A stretch of 64,000 bases of DNA from Gemmatimonadaceae bacterium (GCA_040882285.1 JBBEBQ010000006.1:62001-126000); one strand, 5' to 3'. Positions 20,885-30,108 are shown, counted from the first letter of the stretch. The notes: generated by a model from the letters alone, not told the origin. Numbers and translations: made by a program.

Positions 20885-21316
20885 GTGCCCTGGAGGAAGC
20901 AGGACAAGCCGCAGGTGAAGGAAGCCGGACCGACGACCTACCTCGAGGAAGGATCGGAGATCGACGGCAAGCTCAGCTTCACCGGCACGGTCGTGCTCAA
21001 CGGCCGGCTCCACGGCGAGATCGTTTCCAACGACAACCTGGTCATCGGTGAGAAAGGAGTCGTCAACGCGAACGTCCGCGCGGGCATCGTGCAGATCTCA
21101 GGCGAGGTGGTGGGCAACGTCGTCGCGTCGGACCGCGTCGAGCTGAAGGAAAAGTGTCGCGTGTACGGCGACGTCAGCGCGCCCGTGGTGATCATCGCCG
21201 AGGGCGCGCTGTTCGAAGGGCAGTGCACGATGACCAACGGGCGGCCGCCGGAGGCGACGCAGGCGCCCGTACGGGACCTGTCGCTGGTCAAGCAGAGGTC
21301 GGAGCTGCCAAGGTAA
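20885..21316 (+). CDS. Bactofilin (third of three)
   Basis: 143-residue bactofilin-domain protein starting with GTG (MPWRKQDKP after initiation). It shows the characteristic IGEKGVVNANVRAGIVQISG ladder, and its core is closest to the second bactofilin, suggesting tandem duplication. The C-terminal tail (RPPEATQAPVRDL) is polar and proline-containing. The gene ends 4 bp before an eight-copy GCTGCGT heptamer array. Confidence 0.87.
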   Translation: MPWRKQDKPQVKEAGPTTYLEEGSEIDGKLSFTGTVVLNGRLHGEIVSNDNLVIGEKGVVNANVRAGIVQISGEVVGNVVASDRVELKEKCRVYGDVSAPVVIIAEGALFEGQCTMTNGRPPEATQAPVRDLSLVKQRSELPR

Positions 21317-21319
21317 GGC

Positions 21320-21375
21320 GCTGCGTGCTGCGTGCTGCGTGCTGCGTGCTGCGTGCTGCGTGCTGCGTGCTGCGT
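21320..21375. repeat. Heptamer array, exactly eight GCTGCGT units
   Basis: Fifty-six bases of perfect GCTGCGT tandem repeat between the third bactofilin gene and ggt, starting 4 bp after the bactofilin stop. The same heptamer occurs on one strand or the other at 29427-29468, 34063-34097 and 34688-34708. It lies 46 bp upstream of the ggt ATG. Confidence 0.95.
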
Positions 21376-21421
21376 GCTAACTTCATCGCGCAAGGCAGCG
21401 CCTCTCAATTTGGACCGACCA

Positions 21422-23311
21422 ATGAGAACACGTAGAATCCTCTCGCTCTGCGCCGCGGCGGTCTCACTCGCCGCACTCTCTTCGCCGCTGCTCGCCCAGC
21501 GCACCATGAAGCCGCCGTTGCACGGCCGCCACTGGATGGCCATCACCGGCAAGCCGCTCGGCGCGACCGCGGGCGCGATGATCTTCCAGAAGGGCGGCAA
21601 CGCCGTGGACGCCGCGTGCGCCATGCTCGCCGCCACCGCGACGATGTGGGACGTGCTGCATTGGGGCGGGGAGACGCAGGCGCTCATCTACCATCCCGGC
21701 CTGAAGAAGGTCATCGGCATCAACGCGCTCGGCGTCGCGCCAACGGGCGCAACCGCGGAGTACTACCGGTCGAGAGGATTCACCTACCCGCCCGAGTACG
21801 GTCCGCTCGCCGCGATCACGCCCGGCACTCCCGGCGGGCTGATGGTAATGCTCGCCGAATACGGCAAGCTGACCCTCGAGGAAGTTCTCGCGCCCGCGAT
21901 TCAGCTCGCCGACGGCTACCCGATCGAGGCGCAGACCGCGAACTCGATCCATCGCATGCGCGACACGATCGCGCAGTGGAAGTATTCGCGCGCCGTGATG
22001 CTCCCGCACGCGAATCGTGAGCGCGCGGCGCCGGAGGCCGGAGAGATATTCGTGCAGGCGGATCTTGCGGCGACGCTGCGCAAGCTGGTCGAAGCCGAGC
22101 GGCAGGCGCGGGCCGCGGGGAAGAATCGCAGGGAGGCGATCCTCGCGGCGTACGACCGCTTCTACAAGGGTGACATCGCCGCGGAGATCGTGCGCGGGAC
22201 GCGCGAGGAGGGCGGGCTGTTCACCATGCGCGACCTCGCCGACTGGCGCGTGATCCTCGAGGAGCCCGTCAGCACGACGTACAAGGGGATCACCGTGTAC
22301 AAGCTCCCCTTCTGGCAGCAGGGGCCGGTGCTGCTCCAGGCGCTCAACATCCTGGAGAACGTGGACGTGAAGGCGATGGTGTACAACTCGCCGCGGTACA
22401 TGCACACGATCTACCAGGCGATGAACCTCGCGTACGCCGACCGCGATTTCTACTACGGCGATCCGTACTTCCCGCCGGAGGAGCCGGTGCGTGGGCTGCT
22501 GTCCAAGGACTACGCGCGCCTGCGATTCTCCCAGATCAACTGGGAGCGGAACGATCCGGGCGTGAAGCCGGGCGATCCGTATCCGTTCCAGAACGGGACG
22601 AACCCGTTCGCGGATCTGCTTAGGGGATGGACGATCTCGCCCGCGCCCGACACGTTGCCGAAGAGCGGCGGGCAGGACCGGCCGCCCGGAACCGCGCTCG
22701 ACGATGCCGCATTCATGCGCGGCTTCTACGCCGGCACGACTACGGTCGAGGCTGCCGACGCGGAAGGGTGGGTCGTCTCGATCACGCCGAGCGGCGGGTG
22801 GATTCCGGCGGTGATCGCGGGCCGGACCGGCGTCGGCCTCAGCCAGCGCGCGCAGCAGTTCGTCACGCGCGCCGCGGACAATCCTTACAACGTGATCGAG
22901 CCGGGCAAGCGCCCGCGCGTGACACTGACACCGACGATGGCGCTCAAGGACGGCGCGCCGTACCTGTCGTTCGCCGTGCAGGGCGGGGACTCGCAGGACC
23001 AGAACCTGCTGCAGTTTTTCCTGAACGTCGTCGAGTTCGGCATGACCGTACAGCAGGCGAGCGAGGCCGCGAACATCAACAGCTACCAGATGCGCTCGTC
23101 GTTTGGCGCGCACGAGTCACGGCCGGGGCGGATGCTCGTCGCAACGTCGACGCCCGACTCCGTGCGCACCGAGCTGACGCGGATGGGCTACACACTGGAA
23201 TTTGCGCGGCTCACGTCCGGCCCGATCAACGCGATCCTGTTCGACCGCAAGCACGGCAGCATGTGGGGCGGGTCGAGCAACCACGGTGAGGACTACGGCA
23301 TAGCGTGGTAA
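21422..23311 (+). CDS. ggt: Exported gamma-glutamyltransferase family protein
   Basis: 629-residue Ntn-hydrolase precursor that would cleave gamma-glutamyl bonds (for example in glutathione) in the periplasm. The ATG at 21422 starts a signal peptide (RRILSLCAAAVSLAALS ending LLAQ); the longer frame begins inside the heptamer array and is rejected. The large-subunit motif GGNAVDAACAMLA is near residue 58, and the autoprocessing threonine is T439 in AGTTTVEAAD. The usual GTTH is GTTT here, a deviation from the commonest form. The tail ends SSNHGEDYGIAW. A diverged second copy of this tail is found at 25505-25590. Confidence 0.88.
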   Translation: MRTRRILSLCAAAVSLAALSSPLLAQRTMKPPLHGRHWMAITGKPLGATAGAMIFQKGGNAVDAACAMLAATATMWDVLHWGGETQALIYHPGLKKVIGINALGVAPTGATAEYYRSRGFTYPPEYGPLAAITPGTPGGLMVMLAEYGKLTLEEVLAPAIQLADGYPIEAQTANSIHRMRDTIAQWKYSRAVMLPHANRERAAPEAGEIFVQADLAATLRKLVEAERQARAAGKNRREAILAAYDRFYKGDIAAEIVRGTREEGGLFTMRDLADWRVILEEPVSTTYKGITVYKLPFWQQGPVLLQALNILENVDVKAMVYNSPRYMHTIYQAMNLAYADRDFYYGDPYFPPEEPVRGLLSKDYARLRFSQINWERNDPGVKPGDPYPFQNGTNPFADLLRGWTISPAPDTLPKSGGQDRPPGTALDDAAFMRGFYAGTTTVEAADAEGWVVSITPSGGWIPAVIAGRTGVGLSQRAQQFVTRAADNPYNVIEPGKRPRVTLTPTMALKDGAPYLSFAVQGGDSQDQNLLQFFLNVVEFGMTVQQASEAANINSYQMRSSFGAHESRPGRMLVATSTPDSVRTELTRMGYTLEFARLTSGPINAILFDRKHGSMWGGSSNHGEDYGIAW

Positions 23312-23361
23312 TCAATCGCGCTGCATTTTTCCCCGTTAACGATCTCGGGCCTTCCCGAAAA

Positions 23362-25455
23362 ATGGACCTTCCGATGACTCATCTCCCCTGCATTCTGCTA
23401 GTCGTCGCGTCGTCCGTGACGCTCGTCGCTTCTCCAGCACCCGCACAGCAGGCGCCGTCCTCCGACAGCGTTTTCACCGTCGCCAGGTATCTCGACTATG
23501 AGACGGTCAGCGACGCCAAGCTCTCGCCGAGCGGAGCGCAACTGGTCTATACACGCCGCTGGGTCGACAAGCAGGACGACGAATGGAAGACAGCGCTCTG
23601 GATCATGAACGCCGACGGCACGCGCAACCGGTTCCTGACGCGCGGCTCGAATGCAGTATGGTCGCCCGATGGGACGCGGATCGCGTACTTGGTGGAAGGG
23701 GAGCCCAGGGGGACACAAGTTTGGGTGCGGTGGATGGACGTTGAGAGCGCGCCTTCGCAAGTCACGCGAGCGACCGAGTCGATCGGCGACCTGCGCTGGT
23801 CCCCCGATGGACGCAACCTCGGCTTCAGTATGTTCGTGCCCGCGAAGGCGCCGTGGAAGATCGATTTGCCCGCGGCGCCTCAGGGTGCGAAGTGGGCGGA
23901 GCCTCCCCGGCACGTTGACAGGCTGCACTACCGGTTCGACCGGCGCGGGTTCCTGCGGCCCGGCTTTCGCCATCTCTTCACTGTTTCCGCCGACGGCGGC
24001 GCCATACGCCAGCTAACACGCGGAGAATGGAGTGTCGGCTACACGGCGGAAGGCGACGGATCGGGTGTCAGATGGGATTGGTCTCCCGACGGTCGCACCA
24101 TTCTCTTTGACGGTTTCCGCGAACCGGAGAGCCAGCGCACGTATCGCAGCGGCAACATTTACGCGCTGGATATCGCGAGCGGTGCAATCACGCGGCTTAC
24201 GCGCGAAACGGGCGCATGGCAGTCCCCGGTAATTTCGCCGGACGGCCGAAGGATTGCGTTCGTCGGCACCCCGACGGCGTCATACAGTTACCGCGTATCC
24301 GACGTGTATGTGATGGACGCGGACGGGAGCGACGTGCGGAAGCTTTCGGGTGGGTTGGACCGCGATGCGTCGAGCCTACACTGGGCGCCCGATGGCAGCG
24401 GCGTGTACTTCACCGCCGACGATCGCGGTACGCGCAACGTGCATTTCGCCTCGCTCGCCGGCGGGGTTCGACCGGTCACTCGCGGAACGCATGTGCTCAC
24501 CCTCGGATCGCTAGCGCGCAACGGTTCGGCCGCAGGGATCGCGGCCAGCTACCACAGCCCGTCCGATGTGGTCCGGATCGACTTGCGGCGCGCCGGCGAG
24601 CTGACGCCGCTTACGCGAGTGAACGGAACCCTCCTCAGCGGCATCAGGCTCGGCGAAGTCGAGGAAATGTGGTATCCATCGCAAGACGGCACGCGCATCC
24701 AGGGTTGGATCGTGAAGCCACCCGGATTTGATGGATCGCGCAAGTATCCGTTGATCATGGAGATCCACGGCGGTCCGCACGCGATGTACAGCGTTGCCTT
24801 CAATCCCATGTTCCAGAACTTCGCAGCGCACGGATACGTGGTGATCTACACTAATCCGCGCGGCAGCACGGGGTATGGGTCCGAGTTCGGCAATGCGATT
24901 CAGCGCGCGTATCCAAGTGTCGACCATCACGATCTCATGGCCGGCGTCGACGAGCTAGTCAGGCGCGGGTACATCGATACGAATCGAATGTTCGTGGGCG
25001 GCTGCAGTGGCGGCGGCGTGCTATCGAGCTGGGCAATCGCTCACACGGACCGGTTCGCCGCCGCCGCGGTACGCTGCCCCGTGACCAACTGGTTGAGCAT
25101 GGCGGGGCAGACGGACATTCCGCTATTCACGTTCAACTTCTTTGAAAAACCTTTCTGGGAAGATCCCGCACGCTGGCTCGAGCAGTCGCCCCTGATGCAC
25201 GTAGGCCGGGTAAAAACTCCGACGTTACTGATGACCGGGGAGCTCGATCTCCGAACACCGATGTCGCAGACCGAAGAGTATTATGCCGCGCTCAAGATGC
25301 GCGGCGTGCCGTCCGAGCTACTCCGTTTCCAGGGCGAGTATCACGGCACCGGATCAAAGCCGTCGAACTGGATGCGAACGCAGCTCTACATGATGAGCTG
25401 GTATGAGCGGCATGGAAATGCGAGGGCTGCGGCGGCGGGCGGATCGGTGCAGTAA
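23362..25455 (+). CDS. Exported S9 prolyl-oligopeptidase/DPP-IV-like serine peptidase
   Basis: About 697 residues: signal peptide (hydrophobic CILLVVASSVTLVAS ending in PAPAQ), a beta-propeller assembled from WSPDGTRIAY-like TolB repeats (about 40-420), and an alpha/beta-hydrolase domain from about 440. The catalytic triad is visible: S549 in GGCSGGGV, D629 in TGELDLRTP, H661 in GEYHGTG. The start could also be ATG 23374, or a GTG at 23305 overlapping the ggt stop. Codons here use more A/T third positions than in ggt on either side, and the gene sits between ggt and a leftover ggt tail, suggesting insertion of foreign DNA. Confidence 0.87.
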   Translation: MDLPMTHLPCILLVVASSVTLVASPAPAQQAPSSDSVFTVARYLDYETVSDAKLSPSGAQLVYTRRWVDKQDDEWKTALWIMNADGTRNRFLTRGSNAVWSPDGTRIAYLVEGEPRGTQVWVRWMDVESAPSQVTRATESIGDLRWSPDGRNLGFSMFVPAKAPWKIDLPAAPQGAKWAEPPRHVDRLHYRFDRRGFLRPGFRHLFTVSADGGAIRQLTRGEWSVGYTAEGDGSGVRWDWSPDGRTILFDGFREPESQRTYRSGNIYALDIASGAITRLTRETGAWQSPVISPDGRRIAFVGTPTASYSYRVSDVYVMDADGSDVRKLSGGLDRDASSLHWAPDGSGVYFTADDRGTRNVHFASLAGGVRPVTRGTHVLTLGSLARNGSAAGIAASYHSPSDVVRIDLRRAGELTPLTRVNGTLLSGIRLGEVEEMWYPSQDGTRIQGWIVKPPGFDGSRKYPLIMEIHGGPHAMYSVAFNPMFQNFAAHGYVVIYTNPRGSTGYGSEFGNAIQRAYPSVDHHDLMAGVDELVRRGYIDTNRMFVGGCSGGGVLSSWAIAHTDRFAAAAVRCPVTNWLSMAGQTDIPLFTFNFFEKPFWEDPARWLEQSPLMHVGRVKTPTLLMTGELDLRTPMSQTEEYYAALKMRGVPSELLRFQGEYHGTGSKPSNWMRTQLYMMSWYERHGNARAAAAGGSVQ

Positions 25456-25504
25456 GGCTCCTGCAACTCCTCAAAAAACCGCCGCCACCGCCGCTCCCGT
25501 CACA

Positions 25505-25590
25505 ACGCGATCTTCTTCGACCGCGCGCACGGCACGTTCTGGGGCGGGTCGAGCAACCACGGCGAGGACTACGGGATCGCCTGGCAGGGT
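25505..25590 (+). pseudogene. Relic of the 3' end of a second ggt gene
   Basis: About 28 codons reading NAIFFDRAHGTFWGGSSN then HGEDYGIAWQ closely match the last codons of the intact ggt (23228-23308), with several silent and a few missense differences. The frame has lost its stop and runs into the inverted repeat that begins at 25592. Nothing else of this second copy remains. Confidence 0.8.
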
Positions 25591-25591
25591 T

Positions 25592-25795
25592 GCGGATTGT
25601 GGATTAAGGACTTTGCGGCCTCAGGACTAACCGCAATCGACGATCGACGATTAAATGAGGACCGCGGAGAGAAGCGTCTCGCCGCGTCGTCCCCCCCTGA
25701 GTTCCGCTCATCCTCAGCCCTCACTTAATCGCCGATCCGCAATGGCCGTTGGTCCTGAGGCCGCAAAGTCCTCAATCCGAAGTCGCAAGCAATGG
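25592..25795. repeat. About 200-bp inverted repeat filling the gap after the ggt relic
   Basis: The outer arms share GGACTTTGCGGCCTCAGGAC (left arm near 25611-25630, right arm near 25755-25775 on the other strand) and extend into GGATT/AATCC sequences. A nested inner pair reads CGACGATTAAATGAGGAC on the left and its near complement (CCTCACTTAATCGCCG) on the right. Parts read in sevens (ATCGACG, ATCGACG, ATTAAAT). The 360-bp gap 25456-25817 contains only this element and the ggt relic. Confidence 0.8.
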
Positions 25796-25817
25796 CAAAA
25801 CTCCACAACTGCCTACC

Positions 25818-26666
25818 TCATTCAGGCGCTTTCCGCCCTGAGACGACGTACGCCAGCATCGGCGCACGCAGGGGCCCGTCACCCAGCTCGCGCGCGAGCG
25901 CCGCGGCGATGGCTTCGATGATCTCGTCGGCGCCGACCGTGCCGCGCTCCTCGATCGCCGCCAGGACGGGATTGCCCCGCACCAGCCCGATCGCCGCGTG
26001 CCGCGCCGACGCCGCTTCGGCCGCGAATGGCAGCGGAATGACGGTGACGTCCGAGAACCCCGCGCCCGCGACCAGCTCGCGCGTGCTCTCCTCCTCGTGC
26101 ATGCTGAACGGCACCTTGTAAAACTGGGGCGGGTCGTCGGTGAAGTAGCTGGTGATCGTCTCGTGCGCGATGCGCGGAATGGGATTCTCTTCCAGGCTGC
26201 CCCACACGTTGAACAGCCAGCGGCCGCCCGGCGCGAGCACGCGATGCGTCTCGCTCGCTGCCCGCGGCTTGTCCGGGAAGAACATGCAGCCGAACTGACA
26301 GACGACGGCGTCGAAAGAGCCGTCGGAGAAAGGGAGAGTCGTCGCGTCCGCCTCGCGCCACTCGATGCGCGAGCCGGAAGCTTCACCTTGCAAGCGCTTC
26401 TGAGCCACGGCAAGCATCGGCGGATTCAGGTCAGTCGCGACGATGCTTGCCTCCGCCGGCAGCAGCCGCGCGAGCTGCTCGGTGAGTATGCCGGTGCCGG
26501 CCGCGATCTCCAGAACCTTTCTGACCGGTCGCTCGCTCGCGGCCAAACGTGTCGCCAGATCGCGCGCGTACTGTCCAAAGAACAGCGGCCCGAGATGCAA
26601 GTCGTAGATCTCCGGCACGCTGTCGACGAACCGCGCGTCGGCTGCGGAGGGATTGAGCTCGCTCAT
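25818..26666 (-). CDS. Class I SAM-dependent methyltransferase
   Basis: 282-residue UbiE/Methyltransf_11-type enzyme. The SAM-binding motif I is VLEIAAGTGILTEQLAR near residue 50, motif II acid VATDLNPPML near 73, and post-motif DGSFDAVVCQFGCMFFPD near 115. The ATG at 26666 is chosen because it gives a normal N terminus; the longer open frame upstream is an arginine/serine-rich artefact. The acceptor is unknown. It is downstream of the NmrA-type gene with a 13-bp gap and is probably co-transcribed with it. Confidence 0.82.
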   Translation of the reverse strand: MSELNPSAADARFVDSVPEIYDLHLGPLFFGQYARDLATRLAASERPVRKVLEIAAGTGILTEQLARLLPAEASIVATDLNPPMLAVAQKRLQGEASGSRIEWREADATTLPFSDGSFDAVVCQFGCMFFPDKPRAASETHRVLAPGGRWLFNVWGSLEENPIPRIAHETITSYFTDDPPQFYKVPFSMHEEESTRELVAGAGFSDVTVIPLPFAAEAASARHAAIGLVRGNPVLAAIEERGTVGADEIIEAIAAALARELGDGPLRAPMLAYVVSGRKAPE

Positions 26667-26679
26667 GTGGCGCCTCCGC

Positions 26680-27627
26680 CTATTCGAGCGGGATCTTCTC
26701 CTTGTTGCGCGCCAGCCACTGGTCGAACGTCTGCAGCTCCGGATTGAGCGCTCGCGTCTTCGCGAGGTCACGCGCGTCCGCGAGCGGCTGCTCGAACTCC
26801 GCGTAGACCTGGAACATGTTGCCGAGGTCGTCCGCGCCGGGGAAGCCAAGATTCCTGAACACCTCGAACGGAACGGCGGTGTATGTGACGTCCTGCCCGA
26901 GCGCCTTGGACATCTTCACCGCGATCTCCGCGCCCGACAGGTGCTCTCCCGCGATTCCGATCCGCTTGCCGGCGGTCGCGGCCGGTCCCTTCTTGAAGAT
27001 CGCGTACGCGGTCTTGCCGATGTCCTCCGCGGCGATTCCGGCGAGCTTCGCGCCGGCCATCGGGAGCGAGAGGGTGAGCTTCCCATCGGCGCCTTTCTTG
27101 GGGTTCATGCCGAAGTAGATGAAGTTCTCCCAGTAGAACGACGTGACCAGATACGTCACCGGCACGCCGCTGGCCGCGAACAGCGCATCCGCTTCCCCCT
27201 TCACGTCGAAGTGGGGGACCTTGTACTTGCCCATGAGCGTGGGCATGCGGTTGTCGCTCAACGGCACGAGCTTTCGCGTGTCCTCGAGCGTGGACCATAT
27301 CACGTGCTGCAGCCGGGCGCTCTTCGCGGCCTCCGCCATGCTGCGCGCCTCGGCCAGCTCCGCCTCGGTGGACATGTGCGCCCAGAAGAACGTCACGCAA
27401 TAGGCGCCATACGCGCCCTCGAATGCCCGTCTGACGCTGGCCGGATCGTGCAGGTCGGCCTGCACCACTTCCGCGCCGAGGTCGGCGAGCGCTTTCGCCT
27501 TGTCGGAGCCCGGATCTCTCGTGAGCGCGCGCGCAGCGAATCCGCCGCTCCTATCGGCGAGAATCGCGCGCACGACGCCGCCACCCTGCGCGCCCGTCGC
27601 GCCCGCAACCGCAATGATTTTGCTCAT
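26680..27627 (-). CDS. NmrA-like NAD(P)-binding protein
   Basis: 315-residue atypical short-chain dehydrogenase fold. The dinucleotide motif is AVAGATGAQGGGVVRAIL at residues 5-22, followed by ALTRDP (phosphate pocket) near 37. There is no catalytic YxxxK, which suggests a redox sensor/regulator or NAD(P)H:quinone-type reductase of the NmrA family rather than a classical dehydrogenase. The start is an ATG at 27627 behind AGGAGAAACG. It is followed by the methyltransferase on the same strand. Confidence 0.82.
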   Translation of the reverse strand: MSKIIAVAGATGAQGGGVVRAILADRSGGFAARALTRDPGSDKAKALADLGAEVVQADLHDPASVRRAFEGAYGAYCVTFFWAHMSTEAELAEARSMAEAAKSARLQHVIWSTLEDTRKLVPLSDNRMPTLMGKYKVPHFDVKGEADALFAASGVPVTYLVTSFYWENFIYFGMNPKKGADGKLTLSLPMAGAKLAGIAAEDIGKTAYAIFKKGPAATAGKRIGIAGEHLSGAEIAVKMSKALGQDVTYTAVPFEVFRNLGFPGADDLGNMFQVYAEFEQPLADARDLAKTRALNPELQTFDQWLARNKEKIPLE

Positions 27628-27656
27628 CGTTTCTCCTGGTGTCGTCGTTTGTCGCG

Positions 27657-29399
27657 TTAGAACCCGCTGCCACCGCCGCCGCCGCTGCCGCCGCCGCTCG
27701 ACCCTCCGCCTCCCGACCCGGACGAGCTCGGGCTCGACGACATAGTGCTGCTGGCCGCGCTCGAAAGGCTGCTCATTCTCGACGAGAAGTCGGCGGCGCT
27801 GAAATGTCCCATCCTGCTTCCCGTGTACCAGCTCGGCGGCTCGCGGTAGATGTCCTCGAACGCTCGCGCCCACTTCTCCTCCACCTGGAACGCCATCGCG
27901 TAGGGCAGGAACCGCTCGAACATCTGGGGCGACGTGATCATCCGCCTGTATCGGTCGCTCTCGACCCGATTCAGAAATTCGCGAAAGCCCAGCGACGCCT
28001 CACGCGCCCGCGCGCCGGACTCCGTCCGCGCGGGCATCAGGTTGGCGAACACGGCCAGCATCACCGCGCTTACGGCCGCTGCGGCGAACATCGCTACGGG
28101 AGAGATCCACTCCCACCCGCGGCTCGCGGAGAAAAACGCCAGCGCTCCGCCGATCACGAGAACGAGACCGGCCAGGCCGAGCCAGTTGTTCTTGACCGTG
28201 TCGGGTCGCTGCACGTAATGCCCGTGCTCGATCAGCTGCTCGTACAGGGCTTCGCGAATCTCCGGCAGCGACTTGTAGAACTTGTTCTGCAGGTCCGAGA
28301 GCCTGACGGAGTCGGCGCCGGCGAAGAGCGCGTCGAGATACCGCTCCTCGTGTTTGGTCAGCCCGCTCCACGTCCTGCGCGGCTGCAGCAGAAAGAACTC
28401 GAAATCGGTATCGGTCAGGAGGCCGAGCAGCCTCTTCTCGTTGTGCTCCTCGATCCTGACGAACCCGCGCACCGCGAGATCGACGAGGGTGGCCGTGATG
28501 TCGTGCATTTCGGCCCGGTGATCCACGAGCGTGCCGATCTCCGCGGGCGACAGATTCCCGACGGGCTCGTAGGTGACGGCGATGGACTGCTCCGCTGGAT
28601 CACGGCCGCGCTTGCGCCACGTCCTGAAGGCGAGAAAAAAGGCGAGGAAGGGAAGCAAAACCGGCCACCAGCGCAGTACTTCGCGTGCCGCGTACTCCGT
28701 CTCGGAGGGACGCGACGCGATGTGTCCTGCCGGCCAGCCCACCCCGATCGTCATTCCCTCGAAAGGCTGGAGCTCCCGCCTGCTCGTGAACGTCACTACG
28801 CTGCCCGCCGTATCTATGTCGGCCTCTGCGGCCGTCGAGCCGAGCCCGCCGGTGTAGACCGCGGCCCGCGTGGGGCGCACACCCGGCGGCAGCGTCACCC
28901 TGGCACGGACGCGCGCGATGGGCATGTCCCAGAAATTGCCGGTGACGTTCCAGTATAGCTCGTCCAGTGCGCCCGCGTCGCTGTCATCGTAGAAAAAACG
29001 AATCGCGTTCGACACGCGGTAGCGGATGACGACCAGCCGCTCGGCGTCTGCCGCGCCCGGCACGTAGATGCGCAGCTTGCGTGTCCCGTCGCCGCTCTCG
29101 CGCTCCACGTGCAGAGGGCTTCCCGCGCCGTCCGTGATCTCGCCGACGTCGAGATCGAGCCGCACCGCGCGGCCCTGGGCCGTGTTGTGCCGCAGCGAGA
29201 GCTCGCGAACGATTCCGTTCCACTGGCCGCTGAAGGCGACAGTCAGGCGCTCCGTGACATCCATGACCCCGTCGGCGCCGACTTCCAGCACTGCATCGAA
29301 CTCGGAGAGCCGGATGGACCTCTCCTGCGCGCCCGGGACGGACGCGAGGAGCACGGCCGCAACCAGTGCAGCCGCCCAAGCCGAAACGCAGCGCCTCAC
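27657..29399 (-). CDS. DUF2207 membrane protein with glycine/serine-rich tail
   Basis: About 580 residues: signal segment (AALVAAVLLASVPGA), an extracytoplasmic beta-rich DUF2207 domain with DVTERLTVAFSG (about 25-215), a transmembrane helix near 245, a cytoplasmic winged-helix-like part, two more transmembrane helices near 415-460, and a C-terminal tail ending in a glycine/serine run followed by SGF. The upstream open frame continues through a heptamer array to a GTG at 29462; the GTG at 29399 gives a proper signal peptide and is preferred. It is paired with lemA, a very common arrangement. Function unknown. Confidence 0.8.
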   Translation of the reverse strand: MRRCVSAWAAALVAAVLLASVPGAQERSIRLSEFDAVLEVGADGVMDVTERLTVAFSGQWNGIVRELSLRHNTAQGRAVRLDLDVGEITDGAGSPLHVERESGDGTRKLRIYVPGAADAERLVVIRYRVSNAIRFFYDDSDAGALDELYWNVTGNFWDMPIARVRARVTLPPGVRPTRAAVYTGGLGSTAAEADIDTAGSVVTFTSRRELQPFEGMTIGVGWPAGHIASRPSETEYAAREVLRWWPVLLPFLAFFLAFRTWRKRGRDPAEQSIAVTYEPVGNLSPAEIGTLVDHRAEMHDITATLVDLAVRGFVRIEEHNEKRLLGLLTDTDFEFFLLQPRRTWSGLTKHEERYLDALFAGADSVRLSDLQNKFYKSLPEIREALYEQLIEHGHYVQRPDTVKNNWLGLAGLVLVIGGALAFFSASRGWEWISPVAMFAAAAVSAVMLAVFANLMPARTESGARAREASLGFREFLNRVESDRYRRMITSPQMFERFLPYAMAFQVEEKWARAFEDIYREPPSWYTGSRMGHFSAADFSSRMSSLSSAASSTMSSSPSSSGSGGGGSSGGGSGGGGGSGF

Positions 29400-29426
29400 T
29401 CTACTCTCGGCTCGATGCCGCGAGGA

Positions 29427-29468
29427 CGCAGCACGCAGCACGCAGCACGCAGCACGTAGCACGCAGCG
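29427..29468. repeat. Heptamer array, CGCAGCA (6 units), with conserved flank
   Basis: Six units CGCAGCA (one CGTAGCA, last CGCAGCG), the complement of the GCTGCGT array at 21320. On the right it runs into GCGCTTTTCCC and on the left into CTCGATGCCGCGAG. These flanks recur at 34098-34108 and 34672-34710, marking a composite element. Confidence 0.9.
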
Positions 29469-29487
29469 CTTTTCCCGGCCGCGTTCG

Positions 29488-30045
29488 TTAGAACTGCACC
29501 TGAGGCAAGACCTTGTCCTCCGCCTCGGCCTCGAAGAACTGGAGAGGCTGGAACCCCATCGGCCCCGCGAGCATGTTCGACGGGAACGTCATGATGGAGG
29601 TATTGAGATCCCGCACGACCGCGTTGTAGTACCGCCGCGAGCTCTGCACCGACTCCTCTATGGTGGTGAGCTGCGCCTGCAGATCGCGAAACCCGCCCGA
29701 CGCCTGCAGCTCAGGATACGCCTCCACCGCGATGCTGAGCCCGCGGAGCGCGGACGTGAGCTGCGCCTCGGCGACGGCGCGCTCCGCGGGTCCGGCTCCC
29801 TGGGCGGCCACCGCGCGCGTGCGGGCCTGCGTGACCGCGTCCAGCGTTCCACGCTCGTGCGAGGCGTAGCCCTTCACCGTGTTCACGAGATTGGGAATCA
29901 AGTCGGCCCGCCGCTTGAGCTGCACGTCTATGTCCGACCACGCGTTCTGCGCGCGGACCCGCAGGCCGACGAGCTTGTTGTACAGCGCGATGACGCCGAA
30001 CACGAGCAGTGCGGCGACGACGAGGATCACGATCAGCGTTGTCAC
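29488..30045 (-). CDS. lemA: LemA family protein
   Basis: 185-residue LemA protein: an N-terminal transmembrane helix (TTLIVILVVAALLVFGVIAL) followed by the long coiled helical domain with the signature YNKLVGLRVRAQNAWSDIDV, RRADLIPNLVNTVKGY and the tail FPSNMLAGPMGF. The frame opens with TTG at 30051, but GTG at 30045 has a GGGAG ribosome binding site at correct spacing. It sits upstream of the DUF2207 gene. LemA and DUF2207/TPM proteins are thought to act together at the membrane, though the process is not defined. Confidence 0.88.
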   Translation of the reverse strand: MTTLIVILVVAALLVFGVIALYNKLVGLRVRAQNAWSDIDVQLKRRADLIPNLVNTVKGYASHERGTLDAVTQARTRAVAAQGAGPAERAVAEAQLTSALRGLSIAVEAYPELQASGGFRDLQAQLTTIEESVQSSRRYYNAVVRDLNTSIMTFPSNMLAGPMGFQPLQFFEAEAEDKVLPQVQF

Positions 30046-30108
30046 TGGCAACTCCCGGGTGAGTGTCGCGGTGGCGCTACACCCCGGAAGTTAAGTCTTA
30101 TCCCCCCG

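Noticed and set aside
21320-21375. CRISPR-like array
   Set aside because: Units are 7 bp with no spacers; CRISPR repeats are 23-47 bp with unique spacers of similar length.
21332-21421. N-terminal extension of ggt through the heptamer array
   Set aside because: It would encode a cysteine-rich repeat peptide before a perfect signal peptide; ATG 21422 is the natural start.
29400-29462. Start of the DUF2207 gene inside the heptamer array (GTG 29462)
   Set aside because: It adds a repeat-derived peptide with several cysteines ahead of the signal segment; GTG 29399 fits better, though the array could still be translated.
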